Shown here piece by piece: positions 47,301 to 58,540 of a DNA stretch of 64,000 bases. The translations under genes and the position numbers were made by a program. Below the pieces are notes generated by a model, which was given only the letters and a program-made list of their open reading frames with translations, searched no databases and had not been told where the DNA came from. The DNA lies in NCBI GenBank assembly GCA_000711775.1, contig ARYC01017339.1:20780-84779 (forward strand). Reading direction: 5' to 3'. This DNA comes from Oxytricha trifallax. Lineage: Eukaryota > Ciliophora > Spirotrichea > Sporadotrichida > Oxytrichidae. Numbering within the stretch: position 1 is the first letter of the stretch; the number at the start of each line of letters is the position of its first letter.

Positions 47301-47904
47301 TCTATGATCTTGGCTGCTCAATCCTCTCAGGTTGTAGGCTTAGAAAAGAAGATTCTTGGAAAGAACCATTCAGTTAATGGTGGGTAATAGTCTCTTGGAC
47401 CAGCTCTTTTACAAAAATAAGGTACTAAAAATTCTTCCATGAATGGCTTATCAAGAATGATTTCTATTGACTTGGACAACTAAGATAAGAAGCAAAGCAT
47501 TTTGTATTGATTAATAAGATTAATAAGTATTAATCAAATTTTTAATGATAAAATTTATATGCATCAGTCATAAGCCTGAGGAGTATAAGAACTTCTTACA
47601 GACTTAAAGAATGGCAGGATAAGTTAAGCGCATTATTGCAAAACTATATAATTGAATTCATTTTAAATTTACTCTATATAAATATCAATTTGCTAATAAT
47701 GATGATAACTTAACTGACTCATCTGATGATGAAAGAAATCAAATCGATTATCTTCACTAAATCTAAAAGGTTGCTTAATTTAAATTTTTCCTTTACAAAT
47801 TATTTATAAAGTTAATGCAATTTATTATTAATTTTGCAGTAAAGGATAACGATTTCCAATTAGCCACTCTTAAGAAGGGTGAAACTTTCATAGAGAGACA
47901 TTGA
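44390..47904 (+). CDS. Cyclic-nucleotide-gated-type channel with tandem CNB domains
   Basis: Six-helix channel of the CNG/HCN/EAG class. S1-S2 (DIMVLILAIVICFMLPVAIA; VFEYAVEAIFALDVLFKF), S3 start HIAIDYL, then after an interruption WIDMAATFPFNKI and S4-like KLAPTLKVIRITSLTQIIKK. A 40-nt intron (45212-45251) joins to S5 (IKLCQLIFYVVIYIHMKACI). The pore reads YYSILMMKPNEIAPRADSE, without a GYG filter. S6 is VILLFDLIIAASISGSVAV. A C-linker leads to a first cyclic-nucleotide-binding fold (IIFHQYGECNDMYLVARGES; DYFGEIGLVYGCKRTATV) and a second (HFNEGDIIQNPGDSTKSLYF). A coiled tail ends at TGA 47902-47904. One IES is resolved at 46998; others are near 44680-45050 and 46085-46230. The N-terminus is short for the family. 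Confidence 0.83.
46998..47032. other. IES, 35 bp, pointer GTGAT
   Basis: GTGAT at 46998-47002 and 47033-47037. Excision (2 mod 3) removes a TGA and joins NLQKNIVM to RRIQEIKLQKL. Confidence 0.8.
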
Positions 47905-48219
47905 AAGAAAGAAATTATATTCATTGAAATAGCAAAAAATATTTTACTATTTATTTATTCAAAAAAATAGATATTATGGACACAAGATTTATTTTAACAT
48001 TCAAAATTTACTCATTTTAAGTTATATATTTATCTCACCATTATAAGCATAAATATCAATCTATTACTCACTTTATAATGAATAATTATAGGCAACTTTT
48101 TATATGATTTTAATTTTTTTCTTCTTTCCATAAAATAAAAAATCAAGAAATATTTTTATGAAATCTATTTAAAAAGTAAATGTTATTCTTAAAATTGAAA
48201 ATATACGATTCTTTACTCA
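47905..48219. other. AT-rich spacer between converging genes
   Basis: About 315 bp with no gene or clear repeat. Confidence 0.5.
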
Positions 48220-49200
48220 TCATTCCATATTAATATCTACTGAGGCTTTCTTAGCTGGGCTTTCGATCATTTGGTTGCTTGGCATGACTCCCTCACTCAA
48301 GTCAAACTTCACTTCATAGCTTTGTAAGGTACTCAAATCTAGTAATACGATACTCTTGGTTTAACTAAATAATATATATCAATTAGATTTAAACAAGTAC
48401 ATTTTATAATAAAATTCAAGATTCTAAATAAAGTGATATAAATTTAAACTGAAAGTAGGGACACTAATCAGTTTGACTCCCTGAATAAATGAAGAATTTG
48501 AGTGCTTTTGATTGTTGTCTGCTAATAATACATCCATTTAATACGCATATTATATTTTCAAATAAACTTCATTACTTATTGTTTTAATCCTCTTGATAGG
48601 CTGCTTGATTTCCTGCGAAATATACATGTGGAGCTTTATCAATGATAAATGGATCTTCTTCAAGTTGAGGATAGGCACGCAGGGTGTCTGGAGCTGTAGG
48701 GCAAACATGTCTCATTTCTAGAGTCAGCTGTAGACCACTCAAAGCAATAATGAATTTAAACTTAATAAAAATACAATTCATAAGTTTTAAAGATTCTTTA
48801 TTATCTTAAAAGCATCATAGTTTTACTCAGTTGAATTGGCTAATAGATTGCCCTTAGTGTAAGAATAAATATCATTCAAATTCTAGCCAGAGCATCCTAA
48901 GAACTGTAAGCCATTCATTTCGAATTTATGAGGGTTCGTCACCAAGTTAATTGATTGTTTATCTTGAAGTTGAGGGAACAGGCATGAGTTAAGGGGTTAT
49001 TGGGGCAAGAATGAGGAACTGAAGTCGTCTTAACATTAGTTTATTTATATTAAATTTCAATTTAATCAAGAGTATATTCATAAAATATAATGGATTAGAT
49101 TAATTAAAACTTAACCAGGCATGATATCAATGTCTACTAGTTGTGAAAGATTATGCAGAAATAGTTCAAAAGTGTCTAAAACATCTGAGATAGTCTTATA
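48220..49200 (-). CDS. POLD2: DNA polymerase delta small subunit, C-terminal MDS block (inverted)
   Basis: Continues the POLD2 gene from 40917 by pointer TATAAGA (TCTTATA, 49194-49200). The minus strand reads TISDVLDTFELFLHNLSQLV then DIDIMPG, an interruption, and SFLPQQPLNSCLFPQLQ with NPHKFEMNGLQFLGCSGQNL, the phosphoesterase-fold core of POLD2 (human LPQQPLHKCMFP). After another interruption, LTLEMRHVCPTAPDTLRAYP and DPFIIDKAPHVYFAGNQ match the human RHIAPTAPDTLGCYPF and PHVYFCGN. VKLISVPTFS and SIVLLDLSTLQSYEVKF complete the C-terminus, ending at TGA 48220-48222. Short interruptions near 49115-49010, 48780-48735, 48590-48535 and 48445-48360 are introns or IESs; the second may use pointer TCT. 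Nothing of POLD2 appears to be missing. Confidence 0.88.
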
Positions 49201-49352
49201 TACTCTATTGCTAAAATAAAAAAGCAAAATCTATTAAGACCTATTAAATATTTATCATTAATCCTTTTCTAGAAAATTGACAAGATTTTTTAGAAATAAA
49301 ATTACAAAACTTCGCTATTTAAAATATCAGATTAAGTTTTGAGCTAGAATTT

Positions 49353-50705
49353 TCAAAAACAATTTCTATAAATGATTGCACTTCCATGTTGCTTATATTA
49401 CTCTTTTGTTATCCACATATGATTGAAAGATTCCAAATTAGACAATATTGAGCCACCAAGCCATTGAGAGAACTTTCTATCGGCTGGAGCTTCAACCTCT
49501 GGGCCCATAGGAGATGGAGCAAGTGCTTGAATTTATTAATTAAACAATAAATTACGATAAAATTTGAAGCATTAAATTTACATAATGACTTTTATAAATT
49601 TCTTTCTTCATTCTTTCACGCATTCCTTCGATAGCTGTAGTACCACCAGCCAGCACAATATTTTTGAATAAAGTCCTTCTGATTTCTGTGTCGCATTTCA
49701 TAATGCAATCAAAAGTGTACTTATGAATTCCATCTAAGTCCTTGCTGCCCTGTACTGATGGCTGGAAGAGCATTTCAGGGCATTTTAGCAATTAAGTAGA
49801 TAAAGTTATTTCCTAGGTAGACCCTGGTAAAGTGTATTTTCTTTCGAATGTCTTTTGCTCGCTAGCTGCTTTCATCTCTGCATCGAAGTCTTAAGCCACT
49901 ATGCAATTATTTTCTTTGATTTATCTGGCTACATCGATGTCGAAAACGAAGGAATCGTCTTAGATTTTGTCCATAATACCTGGCTTGGAAAGCATTGTAA
50001 ACATGAATTCGTTCAATGCTCTACCTGCTATTGGCATAGTCTAATTCATATTGATTTTTCACCTAAATTTATTGACAATATTCTTTATGAAGTCAGTATA
50101 GCATGAGGAATAGCATAACCTTCATAAATGGGAACACAATACGTTACACTATGCCCACAGTCAACTACTGTTCCTGTAGTTCTAGCACTAGCATATAAAG
50201 AAAGAACTGGTTGACTAGCAAAGTAGAGTGATCTGACTTCAAACTGATCGAAAAAAAGATCAGCTACTTTGGTTCTCATTTCTAGAGTTGTATTGGGTGG
50301 CTCACTAATCATAACTCTTTGGTCTTCAAATCCTGACTTCATCTCATTATTCATCATGCTAATTTGTGTAAAAATAGAGCAATTTTAATCGTAAATCAAA
50401 GATTTGAGATGGTTCTTAAATTGCAAATTACCATATTATATCATATCAGTTAGAATATGTTCAAGTTCGTCTAAACTCTTAATCTATCCATTTTCAATGG
50501 GACTAGTCAATGTTAGCAAGTGTTTTTTAGAAATGGCTTCAGCCCCCACATAGAAATCTTTCTAGTCCATGCCCACCAAAACCCCTGGATGTTTGGGCTT
50601 CCCTAGAATAGTTGGAATTATGACTTTTGGAGCATCTTCTCCAGCATATCCTGCTTTGATATTGAAAGACCCCAAATCAAGCATTATAGCAACTGAATCG
50701 TCCAT
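49353..50705 (-). CDS. Divergent actin-family protein
   Basis: From ATG 50705: [20 protein letters not shown], the phosphate-1 region of actin (usual LVVDNGSG.CKAGFAGDDAP), with [20 protein letters not shown] then. After an interruption, [20 protein letters not shown] (actin TEAPLNPKANREKM) and [20 protein letters not shown] (phosphate-2). An IES (pointer GACT) joins PHAIL to [14 protein letters not shown]. Later [19 protein letters not shown] is the adenosine motif, and the end [41 protein letters not shown] matches the actin C-terminus. Stop at 49353-49355. Insert positions and substitutions (SFN for SGM, CGHSVT for SGDGVT) suggest an actin-related or highly divergent ciliate actin. Filament and ATP binding are inferred from the fold. 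Confidence 0.83.
50038..50090. other. IES, 53 bp, pointer GACT (AGTC on +)
   Basis: AGTC at 50038-50041 and 50091-50094. Excision joins AIPHAILT to [11 protein letters not shown] on the minus strand and removes an in-frame TGA. The pointer is short but the joined sequence aligns with actin. Confidence 0.72.
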
Positions 50706-50850
50706 TTTATTTTAACTTTAAATTAATGAAAATTATTATTGATAATATTCAATTTAAGATTAATAAAGCAAATCATTTCTAAAATGTTAAACTAATTCTG
50801 TGTTTTTAAGTTTTATTTTTCTGATATTAAATTATTAAAATTAAAGATTA

Positions 50851-52509
50851 ATGTCATCACCAGATGTGTACAGAAGTGCAGGAGGAAGAAAACATTTCTT
50901 CCAAAACGCAGGGATGAATTCTTTAAATTTAAGTAATAACAAATATAACTCGAAATTATACAATACACCTTAATATTCCTCTAAGAAATTCTAGAATTAT
51001 AATAACTATGATACTAGATAAATAGAACTTCCATTTAACTACAATATTGTTTAATTTTATTATAATTTGATTAAAATTATCATTAAATCAAATTTTTATT
51101 TTCAAAGAACAAATAGCTCAAATATTTTTTATAAGTAATAGCAATTAAGAACATCTGAAATTCTCACATTAAAATTAGCAATAATTTATGCCGATTTAAT
51201 AGTATGATTATTAAAACTAGCAATACGAATAAAACAAAAATAACAAATTACCTGCACTACACCCTACATTTGAAGTTTATATAAGAAGTTTGGAATAAGA
51301 AAATACCTTATTAAGAAATAGAGTAGGACTACAAAACAATTAATATGAAAACTACAGAAATTTCTTTCAAGTTTATATATTAACTTGACTTTAGATATGA
51401 TCTAATTTTATTAAAAAATATTTACATGTTATTAAAGTTGATTATTAGAGACAGCAACCACTTTATCAAAATCAAAGTTATGATGCAAATTTATTTCAGA
51501 TTCAAAATCTTTAAAACCAAAGACCCCATACTGAATAAATTCCAACGAGATAATTACAGTAATTATAATTGTAGCAATTATAGATGCAACCACAATACTA
51601 ATAAAATCAATAAAACTTTAATCATTACGATAATTAGCAGATGAATTAGTCCTTACAGAGAGACAACTTCATCAATAATAATAATGGGTTTTATGATAAC
51701 TAATAAGAAAATTACGACGACCCCTTTTAAAGTTTATATAACACTTAGAGAATCTAACCATAACCTATGAACTAAGAATAGCAACAGATTACTCTATAAT
51801 AATTTGTAAGATATATTATTTTTTTATGATCGATTTTTTTAATTTTTTTCTTCCACAAAAAATATGTTTAAATTACAGTGAATGATTAGTAAAATTCACA
51901 GAGACCACCAACATCTTCTCAATAAAACTAAGTTTAATAGCAAGAGTTTTAAGTTTAAGAACCTCCTAATAACATGCATTTATTGCAATTACCTTTATTA
52001 AATCTTAAGCCAAATTCCCCTGCTCATCATAATGATGTACTATTAAATATATTTTAATCTTATTATATAATTAAATAATAAAAATTACTATTTGAGAGGA
52101 GAGAACTTATGAAGAATGTGCAATCTCCCTTCTTCCCTAAAAACGGGGAGAAAGTATCAATGTTCCAATAAAATAAATTTAAGAATGAGCGATCTGTCCT
52201 AGATTTCTCTCAAAATCTATTATTTTATGAAAAATATAGCCTCATGATTATTATATATTTCACATGGTAATTACTATTAATTTTGTAATTTAAAATCTAT
52301 AAGATTTACAGCTGATGTTAAATTTAACAGAAAAAAATAAAAACTAAACTGATAAATTATTGGAAGAATTGAGCAAGGGTATTACAAATATTAATGACCT
52401 AAATTTGGAACAATCTCTACAGAGAAGATAAATAGTTTTAATTAATTCTAAAATATATTAAAATCATATTAATGAGAGTATATATAATTATATATAGCAA
52501 AAGTGTTGA
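50851..52509 (+). CDS. Gln/Asn-rich protein of unknown function
   Basis: From ATG 50851: MSSPDVYRSAGGRKHFFQNA then Asn/Tyr/Gln-rich sequence. Interruptions (about 51050-51110, 51370-51450, 51810-51880, 52050-52090, 52230-52310) separate coding pieces: LPALHPTFEVYIRSLEQENT (the one ordered, coil-like part), a poly-Gln/Asn run around QLQQLQLQQLQMQPQYQQ, QNSQRPPTSSQQNQVQQQEF, LMKNVQSPFFPKNGEKVSMF, and a terminal helical piece QTDKLLEELSKGITNINDLN. Not recognised. The end is uncertain; an in-frame TGA is found near 52507. Confidence 0.5.
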
Positions 52510-52751
52510 TTCCAGAAAGAAAATAAAGATTGAAAGCAATGACTTAAAATATTCAGTAAAATTATTGTTTAAATACAAATGTAGATAGTAATTTAAGTTA
52601 TTATTAAGGAAATTAAGAGTGCTCTATATTCAAAGTCAATCATACATATTTCATCTATCAAATAATATACATTTCTCAATACCAAAATGTTCACTTCACA
52701 TATTGTTATAAATTCGTTATTGTTAAAATTCCTGTTTCAAAGATTATTTCT

Positions 52752-53621
52752 TCAATATTTCTTGAGGATGTTTTTGAAGAATTCTGCTTCTTTCTCTAAT
52801 TCCTCCATCCTCTATGCTTCTCTCTCGTTTAATTCCATAAGTGTACGTTTTAAGTTATCGATTTCGTGTTCTTTTCTGGCCAATGACTCGTTTAGTGCTT
52901 AATTAAAATATTTAGCCATTCATAAAAAGAAATGGTTCATTTATTCTAAATAGTCGATAGTCTATATGTATTAATGCTTAGATTTTCTTGAGGTTGGCTC
53001 TCTCTAGATCATCAAACTGTCTCTTTTCTCGATCTCTGGTTTCTTATAATTTCTTCTCCATATCTTTGAGATTATTAATTTCCTTCAAGAATTGGTTCTT
53101 TTATTGTTCTCCCTTCTCAATCAATGTGCTCAAGTCGTCTTTGGCTATATATTTTATTAATAAAATTTACTAACCAACAAGTCAATATTGGAAATTTCTG
53201 ATTCATTTATACAGAACTCAAATATAAACACATATGAAATAGCTTTCTTGAGTTCTTGAGTGAGCTCGATTTTCCGATTAGCAAGCTCATCATTCTGTAT
53301 TTTGATCATTTTTAGCTGCTCCTGCATCTGTCTGTTTCTGTCCATGACTTCTCTCTTCTGGTGCTGAGCATCATTAACTTGGTTTGTGACTGTATCGTAC
53401 TCCATATTCAATTGTTCTATTTCTCGCTGTAAGTCCTGGATTTTTGTCTTAGCAGAGGTAATTACACCCTTTACATGACCTTCAAGTATAATAAAATAAC
53501 ATTTGATAGTATAATAAATTTAAAAAAAAACTAAAATAAATTAGAAAAATTTAAATTATGATTATTTATATAATTATACAGCAGTGTTAATAGTTGCAGT
53601 TTTGTTTGGTGATAACGACAT
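52752..53621 (-). CDS. Coiled-coil protein
   Basis: From ATG 53621: MSLSPNKTATINTA, then a break of about 100 bp, then GVITSAKTKIQDLQREIEQL and KREVMDRNRQMQEQLKMIKI, another break, DDLSTLIEKGEQQKNQFLKE and LKDMEKKLQETRDREKRQFD, a third break, then ESLARKEHEIDNLKRTLMEL and EAQRMEELEKEAEFFKNILK, with TGA 52752-52754. Continuous heptad-type coiled coil. The three interruptions of 50-100 bp are introns or IESs. There is no domain beyond the coil, so function is unknown; a cytoskeletal or ciliary role would fit its neighbours but is not shown. Confidence 0.62.
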
Positions 53622-54099
53622 TTTGCTATTAATTTTTATCTTTAAATATAATTCAACTTTCACTGATTATCTAAAATTTTATTGATAAAATCAATTTTAA
53701 AATCATAATTATTCTATCTATGCCATAATATCTGTTCAAATCTGACAATTTTAATAAATTATTCTATACAATTTTGCCAGTTAAATCACATTGAGTAAGT
53801 TTAAATAGCTGCTCAAGAATTTTGAGAATTAATTCAAAAACTTAAATAACAAATCCTACAAACCCCAATATATAAAATTAACGAAATATCAATATGGAAT
53901 AAAAGTAAAAGTCATTGTTTTAATTTTCATAAATTAGAATTCACTTTGTTAAGATATCAATTTAAAAAAATACAGCATTTTAAAATTATTTATAATTATT
54001 TAGTAATATTTTAGTTCATTCTTCTGCCAATCGATTGGTGCTACTCTTAACATTTTGCAGTTCTACCCACTGAACTAATCTCGTAGATTACTCATGAGA
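53622..54099. other. Divergent intergenic stretch
   Basis: About 480 bp, AT-rich, between divergent gene starts. No specific motif or inverted repeat is recognised. Confidence 0.45.
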
Positions 54100-55852
54100 A
54101 TGTCACACCCCACTAGAAACTTCTACGCTCAGCACGAAAACAACATTTTTAAGACATGCCTCCCCACATAATTCTGCTCCATAATTAAACATGAATAGAC
54201 TTTCAAGGGAGACTCAGATCGTTTTATTGTTAGAGCTTTACATTTGAGAGATTCTTTGTTTGTACTGCTTTATGCAACTAATGAAGTAGATAAATTAAAT
54301 ATAATTAATCTACTTTTAGTTTTATACTTAGTATTATTCATGATTTTATGCTATTTTAAATTAACATGATTTAGTAATTTACAAATTTATGAGAATCATA
54401 AAATTATAGTAGAATTATGAATTTTATAATTTTATAAAGTAGAGATAAAAAACATTGAGACAGGTGTGACAATATAATCAATTTAAATACCAATGGAAGA
54501 ATCTCCCATGGACATGGACATTTACAAAAATAACGAGAGAACAGTATTGGTTGGATATAGATCAGATGTTTGCTACCTAGTGGATTTCAAAAGAAAGAGT
54601 GTCAATCAGTTTCCTCACTATTTGCCATATATAATTGAAATTTTAATTCTCTAATTGTACAAATTTTTTTTGCCTGCCCCACTTTAGCAAGTTCAATATT
54701 TACAAAACTTTCCCAAAAAGAATTTCATTACAGTTTCCAAATCTGGAGTGTTTAGAATGTGGGACGAAAACATGATCCCTAGAGATATTGCTAAGTTTCA
54801 TGCTCAACAATTTAATAAGTTAAAATTGATCTAATTTATAGTAAAATTTGCATTATTTATTCTGAATTCCTCACAGACTACAACAGACCATTTGCTAACC
54901 TAGTAGAATTAGAAAATAACAAAGATAACTATCTCCAATTCAAGGGTGACTGCCCTGAAACCATGATTTCATTCATACTTTAAGGTAAAAACATGTGTCA
55001 CAGCGCTGTATTTTTCAGGTATTTTGGCTTGAATAGTCCAGATAACCAGCTGACTTCCATTAATATTCAGGGTCAATTCATTCATTGTTTGAATATAAAT
55101 AATAGATAAGAATTTATTGATAATTATTTATGTTTGAAGCAAATACAAACTAAATACCTGGCTGTGTCGACAGATAAGGAACTGCACATCTATGACATAA
55201 AACCTTATAGATTGATATAAGATTGGAATTAATAGAAATGAAATTTAATATTTTAGAATAATTGATGTATAAATTTATTATGCTCCTTATATTTAAATTC
55301 TAATAAGAACAAGGTTTTACTTTAGAATTTAGATATTGTTAAATATAAATTTTAGCACTATAGTTAAGTTTTATACAAGAAACAAGATTCCTGATATCTA
55401 CTATATAATTGCTTATTTTCAATCCTTAATTATTTTGAATGGGTTTAATGTCTCGCAATCTTATTCGAAAAGTGATCACAGACTAGCCTTTCCAGTTTAT
55501 AGTTTCTGCAAGCCCAATTGGTTATCAATTCGAATGTGGAATGATTGCAGAGGCCTGCATTGGCTATTCCTACAAGACTTTTTATGAATGTGGAATCAGT
55601 ATTGCTCCAAGTGAGAGAACTCTCGATCACTAGTTTTAACTTCTCTAAGAGTTATAATAAAATTATTAGTTTAGTATAATTTATCGTGTAATTATAGAAG
55701 AGCAAAGAAAAAGGACAGTCTACAAAATGGACGTAAAGCCCAATGCGATTATTTCCAAATGTGAAATTCAAAGAAACGGAGAGACATTTATTGTTGTCAC
55801 CCCAAGAGAGGAACAAGACACTTTATATATCTATAAAGTGGGGCTTAAGTGA
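54100..55852 (+). CDS. WD-repeat-like protein
   Basis: From ATG 54100: MSHPTRNFYAQHENNIFKTC, FIVRALHLRDSLFVLLYATN. After a break, RTVLVGYRSDVCYLVDFKRK; then KKNFITVSKSGVFRMWDENM, a WD-type blade (SKSGVFRMWD); then CHSAVFFRYFGLNSPDNQLT and TKYLAVSTDKELHIYDIKP, a second WD-like blade. The last pieces (about 55510-55852) read IGYQFECGMIAEACIGYSYK, then across an intron RKRTVYKMDVKPNAIISKCE and end at TGA 55850-55852. Probably a beta-propeller; the partner is unknown. The final two coding pieces are present a second time at 59.2 kb. Linking those pieces to the WD part is inference from order and strand. A TBE-type terminus starts directly after the stop. Confidence 0.55.
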
Positions 55853-55965
55853 ATAAAAACCCTAAACCACTTCAGTATTTTGATTGAATTTGTTTTTGAT
55901 AAAAAATACACTCTTAGACATATTTTATTATAGTTTATATCGTGGAGTAGCTTAAAATGTAAAAT
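55853..55965 (+). mobile_element. Decayed TBE-type transposon end
   Basis: AATAAAAACCCTAAACC followed by about 75 bp that match, with substitutions, the start of the TBE element at 61556 (shared blocks TTTGATTGA, GATAAAA, ATACTTTATTA-like). Same orientation as the second copy. I cannot follow the element further; it starts 1 base after the stop codon of the WD-like gene. Confidence 0.6.
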
Positions 55966-57060
55966 AAATTTGAGTAATTAAAGGAGTCTTTAAAAATGTT
56001 CACTCAGACAATAACTGGTATCTCTAGATGTTCTGAAATAAATCTAATTTTACCCTTTGACTTAATCATCTTAAGAAATTGATTTATTCTTTATTTAAAA
56101 ATCTTTTTCTCATCTATAACTGTTGTATTCATTTCTTGAATCTCGTAAATTTATATTATAATTGCCATTAAAAACCAAGAAATCCTACTTAATCTTGCTA
56201 TCTTTCCCGTCTTTAAATCCTGGAATGCAGTCCAACCCATAGGCCTCATCTCTCTTGAGGATTTGTGATATTCAATTATTTCTACCATAAGTGGTGAAAA
56301 ATCAGATTTAGTATTTTCAATCTTCAAATCCCTGTGTATAAATCTTTGTTAATTTGATGCTACTCTTTACAACTGCTGGAATTATTTAAGATACTGGAAA
56401 ATTATACCAAGCAAAATAAAATCATTGAAACAACTAATAAAGTGCTCTCAGGAATTTTATGAACTTCATATTATTCTCTTAAGTTCTCACCATTTAATCA
56501 ATTGCATGATTTTAATTTCATTTTAAATGGAAGATTAAAGCTAATCACTAAATAAGATAGGCTATCTTTTAAGAATTCTTATTCATTTCATATATTTCAG
56601 GAAAATTTTTAATCTTTAGACTATAGAATAAGCTCAATATTTTGAAACTTTAAATCTAATCATAAATAAACTAAGATAAAACTATTCTGTTAAGAATTTA
56701 AAGTATCATTAGGCATTTTATCTTTTTAAATTCAAGTTAACAGAAATGAGACCTTAGAGTAGTAAGTGTTTCATAAATAGTCTTGCTACTGATGCGTATT
56801 CTAAAAAGTTTTAATTTATCAAAATAATAATCATATAAAAAATTAGCTTTCCAGTATATCTATACACTTCCTCTATAATTAATATATTTATATAATAATC
56901 TCTCTACAGTTATCAAATATACAATAATTGTATATTTTTATACTAAAAATACTTAATATAACTTTTGAAGGGGTCTTGGGGTTATGAATGTTAAGATATA
57001 TATTAGTATAATAATTATGTTTTAGAGTATTGATATTTTTATATATTAATGATAGTTAAA
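55966..57060. other. AT-rich stretch with one coding-like piece
   Basis: Mostly non-coding. On the minus strand at about 56170-56270 a short open piece (KRDEAYGLDCIPGFKDGKDS) looks coding and may be a displaced MDS of an unknown gene. Nothing else is recognised. Confidence 0.35.
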
Positions 57061-58540
57061 TCACCTTTTATTTATCAAACTTGATTGGTTTCTTGTATTT
57101 TTCCTTTTCTGACATGATTCTTATCCTACTTCTTCTTACACCTTTTTCTTTTCATTGGTGCTTGTCTACTAATCGCTAGCCATTTATTAATGACATCTTT
57201 TTAGTTGTTTTCTATGATTTTCTGGAGTGCTAAAATTATTCATCGTTTCTCTCTGCTCAACATTAACTCCTTGAATGCAAAATTTTTTATTTCTATCAGT
57301 CTCTTAATACTTTGATTGAGTAAACTTCTAATTTATCATGTTTTTTCGTAAATTAATATCTGAATTATCTGGAAAAGAGTAATAGCCTTTCTTGAATTGT
57401 TCACCTATTGATAGTATGCATATTAAATGCTTATTTATAATAATTTATAAATGAGAGAAAAATACTTAAGTATAATAATAAAATTCAAACACTTAAATCA
57501 TTGTTACAATGCCATATTTAATTTAAATAAATTGATAGGTTTTGCACATAATTCTTGCTGTAATAAACAAGTCCTTTCCAATTCTAGTCTTTATTAAGTG
57601 TGTTACTATTCCCCACGATAAACATGAAATGATTGGCTCTAGTGATGGCGACGTTTAATCTTTTTTCATCGATTAAGAAGCCAAGACAATTCTTTATCTA
57701 ATTTGAGGAATTGCTTCTAACACAATTTAAAATTAATGTCCTTCTCTCTCCCTTAATAGGCATCTACTGTATTTATTTCAATTCCTTATAAACTTGAACC
57801 TATCGATCTCAACCATGGAGTTTTAATATATTAATTATATGAATTAAAAAATATTAAAATAATGAAATATGAGCAATCATATCCTCAAGTACCTTTACTT
57901 ATGACTTATAACATGCAATAATACCGATTCTATTTTAATATGATTAAAGAAATTAATTATGCTTTTTTTAATTGTGCTATTATCCAAGTTCTGTTAAAAG
58001 TTTAAGTAAATTTAAAGTAAAAGAAGCTTCATCGATATTAGATTTAAACGTCTAACTTTTTTCTCTCGAATTTATCAAGTCAAAAAATACTTTTGGATTA
58101 AAGTATTTTGAAATGGCTCTTAAAGCAGGTGAAATCTCAATTAAAGATTAAAATTAAAATTAAGTAATGTTTAATCTCTCTTGATAATAATGGAATATCG
58201 TCATTTAGTGAATCTTGATAAAATTACTGTGAGCTGTATTTCCTGATGATTGGGTCCATTCTATACTATGTTGAAAGCATATTTTTTTTATAGCCATACT
58301 CAAGTAGTCTTTCATATAAGCTCCTGTTGTATTTAGTTGTTTCCCAATTTTCTGAAAATACAGTGGGCGATAATTATTTTTGATCTCCAACAAGTATCAC
58401 TTTTTTAGGTTCTAACCCAAAAGGTATGAGAGCTAATGGTTCAGTAGATTAACAAGCCTCGATTACAATTGAAAATCTTTTTTTAATTCTTGCATAATCA
58501 TTTTTTTGGGTTTTTATTAAAGAAATCTTTTTAATTTTTT
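57061..58540 (-). CDS. SF1 RNA/DNA helicase (UPF1/SEN1-like), C-terminal part
   Basis: Reads from right to left: FSIVIEACQSTEPLALIPFG (motif II region), VILVGDQKQLSPTVFSENWE (motif III), ERLLEYGYKKNMLSTQYRMD (motif IV, QYRMD) and FYQDS. After interruptions, EINTVDAYQGRE and RTLILNCVRSNSSNQ (motif V), then LNVAITRANHFMFIVGNSNT (motif VI). A Lys/Gln-rich tail ends at TGA 57061-57063. This is the RecA2 half of the UPF1/SEN1/DNA2-like family. Motif II lacks the expected Asp before Glu (V-I-E-A-C). A one-base frame change lies between GRE and RTL. The N-terminal half with the P-loop is not recognised in the window, so the gene is either scrambled elsewhere or decayed. Confidence 0.7.
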
